Source: Pelodera strongyloides (lineage: Eukaryota; Nematoda; Chromadorea; Rhabditida; Rhabditidae). From it: a DNA stretch of 64,000 nt. Shown in pieces: positions 12,644 through 25,279 of this stretch. The stretch is taken from assembly GCA_036852015.1 (NCBI GenBank), contig JAANDG010000152.1, forward strand, positions 124,001 through 188,000, given 5' to 3'. Below the pieces are notes generated by a model, which saw only the letters and a list, made by a program, of their open reading frames with translations, made no database searches and was not told the origin of the DNA. Each line of letters opens with the position of its first letter. Position 1 is the stretch's first letter. Both the position numbers and the translations under genes were made by a program.

Positions 12644-15600
12644 TGATTTAAAAGCATGATCATAGTGCATATGAATAGAAGAATAGCTGAAGGAAGAGTA
12701 GAGGATTTGACTGCTCCAGCTGGTTCTGATGAGGCGCCCTGAATAAAGATATATAGAAATCCTGGTCCTGGGAAGTGAATATTTTGAAAATAGGCCATAG
12801 TTCCTAGATTATAGCCGCGCAACAGGCGTTCAGTTCTTGCGCGGCAATAGCTAATCCACTTAGAATTTCAACACTTATGAACTTATTGTTAGGTTATTGG
12901 AAAGTAAATATTTCAAAAGGAATAGAACTTCCTACAATGGCCGCGCAAAAAAAGAGGGCCGCAATTGCTAGAGATCATGACGTCGCGGCAGTCCACGTTA
13001 TGGTGCGAGCGGGTGCGCAAGAGGTGCGCGAAAGGGATTCAATTCCGCTTTAGATTCTTACACATTTTTGTGGGACTCTGTTTACTTTTGATAATGAGGA
13101 AAAAGATTTTCAGCTAATTAGATTAGGTTTCCGGTTCCTTTCTCTCTTTCTCGCCTCTCTTTATCTCCTCTTTATCTCCCTTTCTCTCTCCCTCTCCTCT
13201 CTCTCCATCCTCCCTCTCTTCTCCCCAGGTATTAGTCTCCGTACCCCGCGTATTCTATTCCCATATTGAATTGAGTGGGAGGATTATCCATGCTGGGATT
13301 TATCGGGGGTTTAATAAGTAAGTAGCCGTATAACCCGACTACACTGGACTCTTCTAAGTTTATAGTGAAGGTACTAAGCTATCGCATCATTTCTAGAGAT
13401 TTTTTGGGATTTGTTGAAAAAAAAAATAACCGGGATCGCCGAAAACGATGAGTTCCGAATTCTCAATTAAAGCTAAATACCGGCCGGCTTTTGAAACGCA
13501 TCGTGGACAGCTGAATTCTTACGTATTTATGCTAATTTGCTCGAATTTAGCTCGATTTTTATTCTAATTTATGTTCATTCGCACAATATACATAAGAACG
13601 CTGGTCTACTCGATTTGTTTCAAAAACCGCCCGTTATTTCGCTTTAATATGCATAGTTTCGGGAAGTTTCAAGGGACTTATGCATATTTGACTTATGCGG
13701 ATCAGAGAAAATAAGATTACGACATATTATAAAGGGGTTAGGATCAGCTTACCTTGAGCTTGATCGGTTTCAGCTATACTCACGTACACACCCACGGTAA
13801 AGAATATAGGAATATTGGGGTGGAGGGGGGTTAAATTAGCTAATAAAACATTACAGAATTTGAAAAATGTAAATGTGAACATAACAGAGAGAGAGAGAAG
13901 AGAGAGAATAAATCATAAAGTTACCTCAGCTCCGCAGTCAGCAACCGGATCGTCGGCAAACTTCTTGTTTCCGACGTCGAAGTTGGAGAGAACTTCGGAG
14001 AGTTTTTCGTCGCTCTCTGAAAAAAGTACTCAAAGGTTTACCGTTTACCTGATGGTTTGTGAAACGCATGCCTGCCGCGTTATATGCAAATGAGTATGAT
14101 TAGAAAAGAATCGACCCTATTTCGCCCCACTTACAATTAGCATAAGTTCATAGGAATACGGTTGTGCAATTTAGGTTTCAGAAAAGCTGTTGATGTGACT
14201 TGCAAACGAAACTTTTGCGCTGATGTCGTAGCAGCTGCAAAACGTTTACACGAAAAAAATAGCACCTGTAATTGTGATACGATAAATCGAGCAACGGGCG
14301 CCATGTAATTCTCGGTTGTAGTCTATTTGGATCTGAAAATTTAGACATGAACTTGAAACCCCAAGACCGTGACAAACAGTTTTTATTCCCATGCGCGTGT
14401 CATGGACGGTATTATGCGGCTATCTAGGCTGTTAGTGATTTCTGAAGCTAGTCGACAAATGTTCCTAAAGAGACAGTAGATTTTCCATGACGTCATATAT
14501 TTATTAACACATAAAATGTGTGCATCAATATGATGAAAGGTTGACAAGCATCAATTGAATGGCCATGGTTTTAATTACATATAAATACAGTACCCCATTG
14601 GAGACGCTTCCCATAGATATATTCTCACCAACCTGTTGAGTCGCTATCCCCGTCCTGTTTGCGATTTCTTTCTGAAGTTCCGAGAGGCTACTCTTGGACG
14701 GGACGATCCAGCGAAACGATGCCTTAACTGAGTGGGATTACTTAACCGGTCAGGCCCTTGGAAAATTACCCCTCTGAATTTTCCATACATGGCTGAACTT
14801 CCGCATGCATCCGGTCATTTATGACAAAAAGCAGCATGCCGTCACTCGTGCTTCATGCATGCTTCTTAAATTACTGCATGCATGCGAAGTGTGACCTGAG
14901 TAGTGAGGTTTCTCCCTGTAAAAACAAGTACCGAAAGTATGTACTATGGCGTGTGTATATTGTACAGTATTCCCGTAAGCTTCACCCATTAATAAATATA
15001 CAACTATAAAGTATGATGCGGTAGGTCGGAAAACTGGGAGAAAAAAAATGAGAACCTCTTTAACCGGCATGATTTCAGCACATTCACATTCCTCATCGAC
15101 GCATACACGAAGGGAACGGCCGAGGACTGAAGATGATTATATTAGTCAATTATGATAATTACATATTTTTGTCAGCATATTATAAACACACTATGAATGC
15201 AATAGCGCTTATAAGCGTAGATCCAGCTCTCGCATATGATTAAAATTAAGACCGATGTTATGAAAGGCGGAAGGGACAGGCGGAAAAAAATCAATGAAAA
15301 TGGTATGGCGCATTCGAGATGGACATTTCCGGAAAACAAAAGGAAAACTTTTGGTTCGAGATGGATTTCACCAGAAAAGAATGCAATTGCCACGCATTTA
15401 CATGTAAATGATCGATTGATTTTAGTTTCAATTACGGTACATTTGCATTTTCGACAATTATTTTGCATGTATTTTATTTTTTTCTCGGTGTCCATCTCGA
15501 ACCACTTTTTTCTTTTCTTTTCCGGAAAATGTCCATCTCGAATGCGCCCTTAGAGTATATGAAAACATATCAGTAACGGTTACCAGCAAACGCTCCAGAT

Positions 15601-18600
15601 AGCGGGACGTCTCTCACAGCAACCAACCATCGTTTGTCCAGCTGTAGTTTGCCAGCACGGGCACCAACATTTCCGACTATTCGTGAATTGTCAGTGGACT
15701 GAAGTAGAGGAAAGTACTTCCAAATTAATTTTCAACATAAATTCCAAATTAGGAATGTACACCGAACCGGACTAATGTGCTTTATATGAATAGGCCATTT
15801 ATAGGAGCCAGACCCCTTCAGCGAAACTGATGGCGCTCGGTAGGTTTCAGTATGAAGTTATGAAGTATGAAGCTTTATTATGAAGCGAAAACCACGTTAC
15901 ATGTCTTACGGACCCGAACAGCTGACCATCATATGGATATGAGATAAAAAAAACTCTACCAAAGACCATTATTGCCAGTATTTAGAGCTACTATTACTCG
16001 TCTCGAACTCTGGAATTATCTGGAACTCGTCGCCTACTGCGCAGGACCTATGCTAGTTTTGTACGATTTTGTACGATCGTCCACGGCAATCGTACAAAAC
16101 TAGCATAGGATACATAGGATTTGCTTATCATATGCAAATTTTCCAAAGAGGCTAGCATTTCGCTTTAATCTCACGTTAATCGCCGTCGGATTGTATAGAA
16201 GAGCGTTCGCGCATGTCATATTCTCCATGTTGACGATCGACCAGTTGGCAGAAGTCTGGAAAAGTAGCTTTAAGAAAAAATTTCTGGCCGCTGGCCTCGA
16301 TTATGGCCTCTGGCTAAGACCAATGTGTAGTTTGCTACCGTGCGATTTCCCTCTCGCATTAAGACTAGCAGCAATGTGGACTGTGGACTATGTTGTCGTC
16401 ACAGGGGCAAGACTGCAGTCTGAAGCGTAGCAATCCACAAGCGTTTTAAACGACGTGTGTATCCAAGCTCCAAGCCGCATAGCATACTCTAAACTACTCT
16501 AACCCCCTACTCTAAACGATAAAACATACCGGTGAGTGGAGATCCTTGTCCACCAAGTGTAGGTTGTATGAAACGAGGGTGGGGATGCCCACGGACGGAT
16601 TGGAACCAAATTGGGTCTGGAATGAGGAGTTCGATTCTCACTGGGAGCAATTGTCTTGCTAATTCGGCTAATTGTAAGGGCCAAGCCGATAGTGTTCTTG
16701 AGCGCCACGGGACCGCCTAAGATATGTGGCGGATACGTTAGACACACATACACACTGTTTATTTTGAATTAGCTCCTACCAGTCTTACGAATCCACTGAA
16801 CGTGTTGTTGAACTTGACAATTGCACTCTGTTTCTCCTCGTTGATATCAAAGTGTCCGCAGAAAACCTCCTGCAAAATTGATTGCTGGCAAGTTCAATTC
16901 AATTCAATTGATAGCTTTCCAAACGAAACACACAAATTGACATTAAAACGAAATACCGGGCGGTTTTTGAAACGCATCGTGGACCGCTGAATTCCTAGGT
17001 ATTTATACAAAGTTTCTCGAATTTAACTCGATTTTTTATTCTAATTTATGTGCATTTGCATAAGCAATGCTGGTGTACTCGGATGCGTTTCAAAAACCAG
17101 CCGGTATTTCGCCGGTAAACCATTAGGTAAGAAAGAAGCTAACCAAATCCAACCTGTTTCTCGGAGAATAGCAGCGAAGTGCCGAGAACAGAATGCGGTC
17201 CACTAACTAGAGGTTCGTCGATTAAGAAGCTGAACGGAAGCGAGTACAGTAAAGGGAAGCTACGGTAGCTACAACCTAGCAGCGGGTCTTCCACTAACCT
17301 AATTGAATGTGACGGAATCAAAGGTCATGGAACTACGAGTTGCACTGGAAAACACTGCAGACTACGACAAATAATGTGCATGCACGTTTGCGTGGACGAC
17401 AAAGTTCCCATACTGATACTAATATTGCTCACCTGGCTGTGTGCTCCGTCGAATTATCGTCATCAATAAGCTGGTTGACCCAGCTGACTGTCTTCTTGGG
17501 ACCTGGAAGAGTGTTCACTGATTTGGTCTTCAGCCGTTATCCCTCCCCAATCCTAATCCCTCACCCGATAAATCGATAAAAAAATAATAATTAAATACCT
17601 ACAGTCAGTTCTCAAAGAGTGAACGCGGTTTTTCCATTGACTAAATATACCAGTCGAGAAATAGACACAGAAAAATCCAATAGATAAATAAATAAATCAA
17701 TACCGATAGTCAACTCTCCACAGGGCGGTCCGCCAGTGATGCTCATGTCTATGGGACGGGTATGAGTGGAAACTTCGGAGAGCGCGCGTTTACGTTCCAT
17801 CACAACTTCAGTATAGTTACTGGCCGGGAACTCGAGCAGAATCACGCTAGCCACGACTGGAGCGGACACGGGCGAGTACCTGAAACGGTAATTGGTCTGT
17901 AGGTCCGCTGACTAGTGCTTCCTCTCCGGGAAAACATTTGACAATGCGGTTATCTTATGCAGTCCTATTTATTACCTAAATACCTAAATTATTTTCATTA
18001 TGGAGTTTCTAATTGTAAGACAAACAAATGATAATTGTATGTTGTTGTATGCATAAGTCACAATAAAATTTTAGAGCAGAATTCAGAAACTTACCTTCTG
18101 ATTGAGGCTCTAGCTGTGAGGGCGCCTGAAGGTAGTTGGGTGAGATTGGCGCAGACCTGGAAGGTAAATGAACATACTAAGACCTAGGACGAATAATATA
18201 TTCAGAGGTGTAAAGCGTACGATGAGCGGAAGTCAATGATCGGTACTAGGTGAGCGATTTTCTGAGCGGTTCATTCGCGAAGGTGTTTCTCCTTTGCCTC
18301 TTCTTTCCACAGTAGTTCTAATCTATGCAATTTATAGACAAACAAAAGATTGCTTACCTTAGTCCACTGCATGTCGATAATGATGGAGCGCATTTCGGAT
18401 AGCACAAAGTGAGGGAGAACGCCGGACAGAGCCACTTCTGCAAGAACAATAAATAAATATATTATTGATTGACGTTGACTGATTTGTAAGATTGTTCTAA
18501 CGCTCTCGTTTCGTTCTCTCTCAACCTCGCTCTCTATCTCTCTCAATGTGCTGAATCTCTAACAAATATCCATGTGCTTATGCTGATCAAATTACCTGAT

Positions 18601-21108
18601 TCATTCCTTCCAACAATAATGGCTGCATCTGGTAGGGTGTAACATTCACTGCACTCCTCCAAGTATTGGGGACAACTACCAGCCGGAGCAGGTTTTGGTG
18701 AGATCTATGAGGTTAGCTAGATTTATTGTAAGTTGGGTGAGTTATTCCCCTTCCCCACTTTCTAGAGGATTCGTGAGCCCAGCGTCCCAAGTGACCTTTT
18801 GTGAGACCTTTCGCTGGGTCTGTAATTGAATCTGTCGTGTGGTATTGCTGAGCATGCCTCATTGTCAGGGTGCATCAGAATACCTATCCCGGGAAAATGT
18901 TCCCAGACTGGGAACTCAAAGTAAACGAAAATACCTGCACTGTTGCTCTGGTGGCCTGTTCGTCGAAGAGATGTCTTAGTGACCCTGTCAGCAGCATCAC
19001 ATCTTCTGAGTCGACAACGGTGATACGACCTGAATAGAAGATGATAAAGGAATCCTGAATGCTGTGAAGAGCCAACAATTTCCAAGTATTTGACGCGTCA
19101 GTCCGTATATTATAAAGCGCCTCCACAATAATGGAAGCATCTGGTACATCCTGATTGTTCATAATTTTGCCACATAAACAGGGTTGGGATGTGCGCATAG
19201 GACCTCATTTACTCGCTAAAATGCGTGATTTATGCCAGGTCCTTATGATTTAATGTGCACAAAAAAAAAATCAATAATCTCACCTGAAATTGGGTAGGAC
19301 AGCACAGTGGTCGCAGCTGGCAGTGGGAATTGCGGACGAAGAACCGAACATGAATTGTCAGTGTTCACGACAGACTGAACGAGAGCAGAATATACGGTAA
19401 ACAGTTTTCATAGGAAATATCGATTGACAAAAAAATTAGGTTTGCTTTCTCAGCAAAACTTTGAGGAAGTTTACTTCATAGCAATCGTTCCAAATGCCCT
19501 TCTCCTATTTGACCTTTATTGTTCTAACCGTGTTTCGTTTCATTGTACCCATACGTACGTATGAGTGGAGAATTGTGGTATTCCGGTATTTGTGTAGCAT
19601 CTCTTTTTGTATGTTGGGAAAATAAAGACTAGGAAAATAAATATCGCTTAGGCTTACGCTACTCCTCGATTCAAAACCTCAAAGGAGAAATTAGAGGAAA
19701 AATTCTAAATATTAGGTAGCTCACCTTCAGCATGACAGTATCCGGTCCAAAGATTGACATTGATGGGAAGAAATGATCAAAGGGAAAGTGAATAGCTTCT
19801 GTCGCGAGGTCCAAGCAGTCGTCACGAATACGCACCTCTTCGGGTACCACGCTAGCGTGCACGGGGTGGTAGAGGTGGGCCTGCAAAGGTGCGGTACACA
19901 GATATTCTAAGTCTGCCTGCACCATGTAGTGGATTCAGCTGCCAGTTCAACGTTGCTTCAAAAGGATATGAACATGAAACTTCCACGTCGGAAGGTTTGC
20001 GGGGAGAATCATGGATCGTTTCATGATCTATCGACCGTAACATAATGGACTATGCCATACGGCACTTTATACGGAGTCCTGTTAGAGGTTAAAACCACGT
20101 ATAACTACAGTACCTGAGACAGAGTGATATTGTCGGACTTTAGAATCCTCGGTTCGAAGTGTTGAAGCGGAGCGCAGGCAAATGGCTTCCCACCACGGAA
20201 GATTTCAAAATTAACCAGCGATATGTTGACGCCAGATGTTTCTGGAAAACAAAGTAGTGTAGAAAATATGTGTATGATCTGAGGCCGTATTCACCAACAC
20301 ACAGGGAGCCCTCCCTAGGCTCACGATAGCTCTGAATCTCTTCTGCCGTCGCACACTCTACGCACTCTTTAGCTCCCTGGGAGGCCAGTGATGGCTCCCT
20401 GCGTGTTGGTGAATACGGCCTCAGTTCTCAGTTTTACTTCTCTGATCAGTAAAGGTTATTAGTATAATTTTGACTGAAAACTTACCGAAGGTGAGCGTTG
20501 TGCGACTGTCGACGCCCAATTCAGTTCCGTCGCTGTTCTGTAGAACATTATTCTGGCTGCAATCGCTGACAAATGCCCAGTCGATCACCTCTTCGGCAGG
20601 GTCGGAAGCCTCGTAGTCGGCGTCATAACGGAGATCGGGCAGGATGCGGAGCTGAATTAAAATGAAATGATTTTTTACTGAAAGAAAAGTCAATCTAATC
20701 GTCAAATAACAACATAACAAACATGTATACAAGAATATTTGTAACATAAGGTTAAAACCGTAAAAGTCGATAATGCATGAAAGCCAGAAACTTCAGAGAC
20801 ATAGTTATTATTAAAGAAAAAAATGTATTTTAAGAAAAGCAGAAATTTGATAAATGAGTCATTTAATATCACATTACATTAAATGTAAAGGAGTCATTTT
20901 AATAACATGATACCCCGTTTCGACCCTGAATGCCTCAACTGAATCGTGTATGAGGGTTTTGCCGCGGTAGGGCCTCATCAGTATATGACTGCAAGCTTTA
21001 TTAGGATAGTGAGTAGAAAATAGGTAGAAAGTGGTAAAGGCGAGGGAATGAAAAACTAGGTTTATAATAGTGTATAATAATAGTAAAGCAAAGTAATTAC
21101 AGAATATC

Positions 21109-21142
<34 letters not shown>

Positions 21143-22793
21143 AGGAGAGAGAGAAGGATATCTCGAAATGACATAAAGAACTCTATATAGCTTACCTGAT
21201 CCTTTAATGGTACAACATGTATGTGGCCATGAATTGGATGTTTCTGGAAAGACGCCTGCAGGAGTGGCAACTCTGGCAAAAGTACCGTGGCGCAGGCTAG
21301 CACCTGCAATATACTCGTTTATAACCTCTTCTAACCTCAGAACAGCATAACATACTCTTCATTATGTGCCATATATCGTGGTCTTGCACCGTTTCAACGC
21401 CGAAACAAAGAAACAAGCTAATTGACTCAAAAGTTTACTTATATTGAATATACTTAATGCGAAATACCGGCTGGTTTTTGAAACACATCGAGTGCACCAG
21501 AATACTTCATATGCAAATGAGTACAAATTAGAATAAAAAATCGAGCTAAATTCGAGTGGCAAAAACGCAAACATGTTTTTTTCAAAAATTCTACATGAAA
21601 ATCACCTCGTCAGCAGTTCCCAATACAATTGTGTGTCCGACAAGTTGTGCCGCAGTCAGTGTTGTGTCTTCGAGTGGTTGCTCGCGAACGATATGCGGAC
21701 TCTTCTTACATCTGAAATCAGGGCTGTTTTAGAGCGGCTCAATAAACTATTATTATTATCATCATTAACCAATGTGAGCCAGAATTGCGCCATTTTGTTT
21801 GGCGAGATATATTATTGATCTTATACTTTACTCGCATGTACTGCTGGTGTTTGTTTACTAAAGATTTATCTATGGCAGAGCAACTAATGTGAGCGAGAAC
21901 AGCGCCATTCCAGCGCCAATTGCGTGCGAGAATTTATAACAGAACACCAACCTTCGGCAATTGTCGGTCATCACCGCCAGATCATATGGAGCAGAAGATG
22001 AATGCAGAGACCATGTGACACCGTCCACGAGCATTTCTTCTATTTTAAATTGGACAACATATTTGTCACCGCCGGCAGATGATACCTTGAATTATTAAAG
22101 ATAAGTTGAAGTGCATTAGAGTTTCATATTTATTGTGCAATTGGTAATTGGTCGCAAAAAAAACCCGCGACTGCTGCTCAAGGAACCTCATCATAAAGGA
22201 TTAGGGTAAAGCGCACAACGCTAAATTATCAACGCATCAGAAACGGCGCAGGGTATTCTTTGTGGAATAAGATACCACGAAAAATTCACAATGGAAGTGG
22301 ACTTCTCCGTAATCAATCTGCTTGGGAGGCCCAATTTCAATTCTTATTGATTATTACAGATGATATTGATTCTGTTTCTGTTTGTAGTTTATCAACCTAT
22401 AGAAGAAGGTCTAGACTTGAACCGATGTCTGCATTTTCAATAACCTAGTGGATTACACATACTAAATTAATGATAAATCGAGAACAATGGAAGAGTAGTA
22501 ACCTCTCTGGAGCCTGCTTTATTTTTATTGCGCTTGAAACATTGTGTTTCATGCATGCAGTGGGAACACGGACATTTGTGTTACCTGAAAGCTTGGGTTG
22601 AAGCTAAGCCTATATGGTTAAGCCTAAGCCTAAGCCTAACGAGTAGGCCTAAGGCCTAATTGCAAGCCAAAAGCTACAAACACACCTTCAAGTATCCCTT
22701 CAATTTCTCTCCATACAAGAGAGTTTTGAATGAATGATCTGCCGCAGCACAACTTAGTGTGCATAATAGTAGTAATAAGATCGGGTTCAACAT
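12640..22793 (-). CDS. Secreted GPI-type protein with Cu/Zn SOD-like repeats
   Basis: 24 exons joined in phase, 819 residues: 22793-22686, 22085-21952, 21711-21606, 21303-21196, 20651-20486, 20241-20114, 19880-19725, 19374-19284, 19029-18935, 18704-18596, 18437-18358, 18156-18095, 17879-17704, 17502-17433, 17298-17154, 16869-16780, 16255-16175, 15698-15584, 15126-15056, 14722-14633, 14332-14266, 14016-13925, 13773-13753, 12738-12640. Residues 1-18 form a signal peptide (MLNPILLLLLCTLSCAAA). The last exon is Ser/Ala-rich followed by a hydrophobic tail (SAILLFICTMIMLL), as in a GPI attachment signal. Repeated segments resemble the SOD fold: VSGPHSVLGTSLLF and PLSGAFAVLGRSLRV match the SOD SGPHSIIGR region, and several ACA/CAN strands recur. 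Most metal-binding histidines are not obvious. The closest described family I can think of is the Cu-only SOD-repeat proteins. Extracellular surface role inferred. An acceptor TTCAG lies 2 bases before the ATG. Confidence 0.6.
13140..13235. repeat. CT-rich low-complexity tract
   Basis: Irregular (CT)n tract within the last intron of the SOD-like gene. Similar pure or near-pure GA/CT tracts occur at 21109-21160, 23380-23460, 23603-23700, 25130-25280, 26990-27330, 27860-28190, 28260-28390 and 46228-46310. Confidence 0.8.
13467..13647. mobile_element. TTAA-ended MITE
   Basis: Terminal inverted repeats of about 40 bp: TTAAAGCTAAATACCGGCCG at the left, matched by CCGCCCGTTATTTCGCTTTAA at the right. 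Inside is the motif GAAACGCATCG and an AT-rich core. Related copies: 16943-17119, 22838-23010, 41854-42041, and partial 21457-21560. Confidence 0.75.
15307..15549. mobile_element. MITE with GGCGCATTCGAGATGGACAT ends
   Basis: Intact copy with about 50-bp inverted ends; left GGCGCATTCGAGATGGACAT, right the complement ending in GAATGCGCC. It sits in an intron of the SOD-like gene. The element split by another transposon at 55199-56007 belongs to the same family and the two align along both halves. Confidence 0.75.
16500..16760 (+). repeat. SINE-like element
   Basis: A box B-like GAGTTCGATTCTCAC lies at about 16627. A GC-rich body follows and ends in a CA-rich tail (acacacatacacac) near 16742. 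It lies in an intron of the SOD-like gene. No coding potential. SINE status is inferred from the pol III-like box and tail. Confidence 0.4.
16943..17119. mobile_element. TTAA-ended MITE
   Basis: Left end TTAAAACGAAATACCGGGCG, right end CCAGCCGGTATTTCGCC; the right terminus has lost the TTAA. It shares its interior (AATTTATGTGCATTTGCATAAG) with the copies at 13467 and 22838. Confidence 0.7.
20281..20422. mobile_element. Short MITE, GAGGCCGTATTCACCAACAC ends
   Basis: Almost perfect terminal inverted repeats of about 30 bp (GAGGCCGTATTCACCAACAC and its complement) around a 80-bp core. A second, more diverged copy is at 62221-62367. Confidence 0.75.
20906..20985 (-). ncRNA. Hammerhead-ribozyme-like core boxes
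   Basis: Minus strand: CTGATGA is followed directly by GGCCCT; further on comes AGGGTC, then GAAAC. The two six-base arms can pair as stem II with one G-U, flush with both core boxes. A small CAGT/ACTG hairpin precedes CTGATGA in the place of stem I. I could not find a matching stem III strand with a cleavage triplet, so activity is doubtful. Such boxes are known from Penelope-like elements and retrozymes. Confidence 0.4.
22616..22660. repeat. Interstitial telomere-like repeats (TTAGGC)
   Basis: Three tandem TAAGCC units followed by degenerate TAGGCC units, inside intron 1 of the SOD-like gene. TTAGGC is the nematode telomere unit. Smaller patches: 29761-29785, 60535-60551 and 61092-61130. 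Confidence 0.7.
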
Positions 22794-23387
22794 GCCTGAA
22801 GTACTAAATAAACAATTTTTGTAGTTTCTCATTATGTTTAAAGCGAAATATCGACCGGTTTTTGAAACGACAACTGAATTCTTACGTACTTATGCTAATT
22901 TACTCGAATTCAACTCGAATTTTATTCTAATTTACGTTTATTTGCATAAGCTGCGTAAGAGTGCTGGTCTATTCGATGTGTTTCAAAAACCGGCTGGTAT
23001 TTCGCTTTAAAATGTTGTTGCTTCGCAATGGACCGGTTACATAGTGTTATGGTTTGATATCATGAGCAGCGAATCGCGCACTAGTATACACAATGTATAC
23101 ATGACAACGTAGAATCAAAACTTTGTTCAGCCCATGGAAAAGAAATGTGCGTCGAATGGTTAATCTCTGTGTATAAAATTTTGTGTTCGTTCATAGATGA
23201 TATGTTCATATCATAAAGCTAATCTATACATCAAACTAGGACCCCCATTTCATACTACACTTTGTATTCCGGTTATTTTGCCAATATGTGCTGAAGACAT
23301 ACAGTAACGTCATGAAAAAGCAAGAGTCAAGGGGGTGTTTCCCCCCTAATAAGTGCTCTCTTTACAGTAGTAATTAACGGGGCGAAG

Positions 23388-23419
<32 letters not shown>

Positions 23420-23615
23420 GGGGGGAGAGGGAGAAGGGGAGAGAGAAAGAGAAAGAGCAATATGTTTTGCAGCGAATAGTGTTCCATCTTGTTTCTACAC
23501 TTCTTTTCCTTCGAAGGGAACCTCCTTATTGGTGGGTGTGTCGCGTATTCGCAAACCTACCTAACAGCCCATTACAAATAAAATGAATGCAACATGGGAG
23601 CTGTTCCTATAACTC

Positions 23616-23660
<45 letters not shown>

Positions 23661-25226
23661 CTCTCATTCTCCCCCTGTCCGCTACCTCTTTATCGGTCTC
23701 TAGCTCCCTCTCTCTATTCATAAACTGCCACTCTACATTGTCAAATACTGTTAATTGAAAAATCGCCCAACACTACAAGTTCCAATGATTTAAAGATTGT
23801 CAATTGCGAATTAATACAGTAGATTACGGTAAAATGTAATTACAAAAGTTAAAGGAAGAGCGAATGATATAGAGGGGAGCGTGTGACAGAGAGCAAGCTA
23901 AACTAGAGTAAATTCCGGTGGACCGTTGCTACATCTTGGTTATGCTATTTTATTATGTTTTGTATGTGGAGATTAACAATTCAAACTTCTGATGTGTATA
24001 GTTCAATTAACTCGTTAGATTCGCAGCACCTTTCCTTATGGTTAGGCAGTAGAGTAGGCCAGACTGCTAGACATATCTTATTTCAGGACCTATGATTATA
24101 TATAGGATGGATTTGAGCTCGATGTAAGATAGCTAATGCAGCTTATCATTCGATATTTTGTCGGTACAATCGATTTAGGTACGTACAGAAAAACCTTGTT
24201 TATTTTTACACTCCAAAGTTGAGTCCGACTTTCCGAAATTCCATTATTTCTGTTTTCGTTTCCTTTAAGAGAACGCGCGTGAACAAAAGACAATCTGTGT
24301 TGAACACTGAGTGACCCCAATCCGGTACGAAAACTCACATGAAAATCCCAAAAAAAAATATATTCAACGGAAACCCGAGTCAAAAGGGTGGTTTTTGAAC
24401 CAGAAAGATTAGAGCTATGGGGGGAAATTGTGAAAAAGTAGCAAAACAACGAAATTTCTTATTGTTACGTAAAAAAAATGAATAAAAACATTGAGTGCAC
24501 TTGCAAAAGTAGTGGTATTATAGGTAACTGATCACGGATGAATATTACCAAATGAACAAACACAGGAAAACGAAAAAATTGCCGAAACCATAGAAAACCC
24601 GTCGTTGGCCCGTCACCAGATGGTTACCGAAAAAACAGACATTCACGAAGTGGTCACCAAATGGGCTAGCCCACGAAAAAACCAGTGAACCGTCACCAAA
24701 TGGGTTCATCCATTTCCTATGGAAGAAGTATTCCAGAGGTACTTAGTCCTTATTCATTACAGAACTAGACCTAGTCTGAAGACAATATGTCGTCTACGCT
24801 TTTCAGGATGTCGGCCATCAAGTCATAGCTTTGCACTGCATGATAATTTAATAAAGCGGTTACAGGTGTCCGATGAATATCACTGTCACATGACAAGATA
24901 ACAATAAAACAGCGGAAAAGTGAGCGAATGTTTTGACGTTAAAACACTACTTTGAAACATTTCTCGGAAAAATCAAGACTGACGGTGTTCACAAAAATTC
25001 GGAAACAAAAATAATGGAAACTTTGAAAAATGTTCAATTTTCTGCGCGCGAGAACTGGTGGAAAATGAGTGATGTACTGCTAGCTGACACTGTATTGGCG
25101 TGAAGAAACGAGCTCGAGTAACTTTTTTCTGATTTCTCTCTTTCTATCTCTCTTACTTTCTTTCTCTCTCCATCTCTTCACATCCTGTCTCTCTTACTCT
25201 CTCTTTCTTTCTTTCTCCCTGTCCCT

Positions 25227-25279
<53 letters not shown>

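Noticed and set aside
22260..22448. ORF starting LWNKIPRKI, like the end of a LINE reverse transcriptase
   Set aside because: Only a short tail-like phrase is seen, with no upstream polymerase motifs; not enough to call a LINE.
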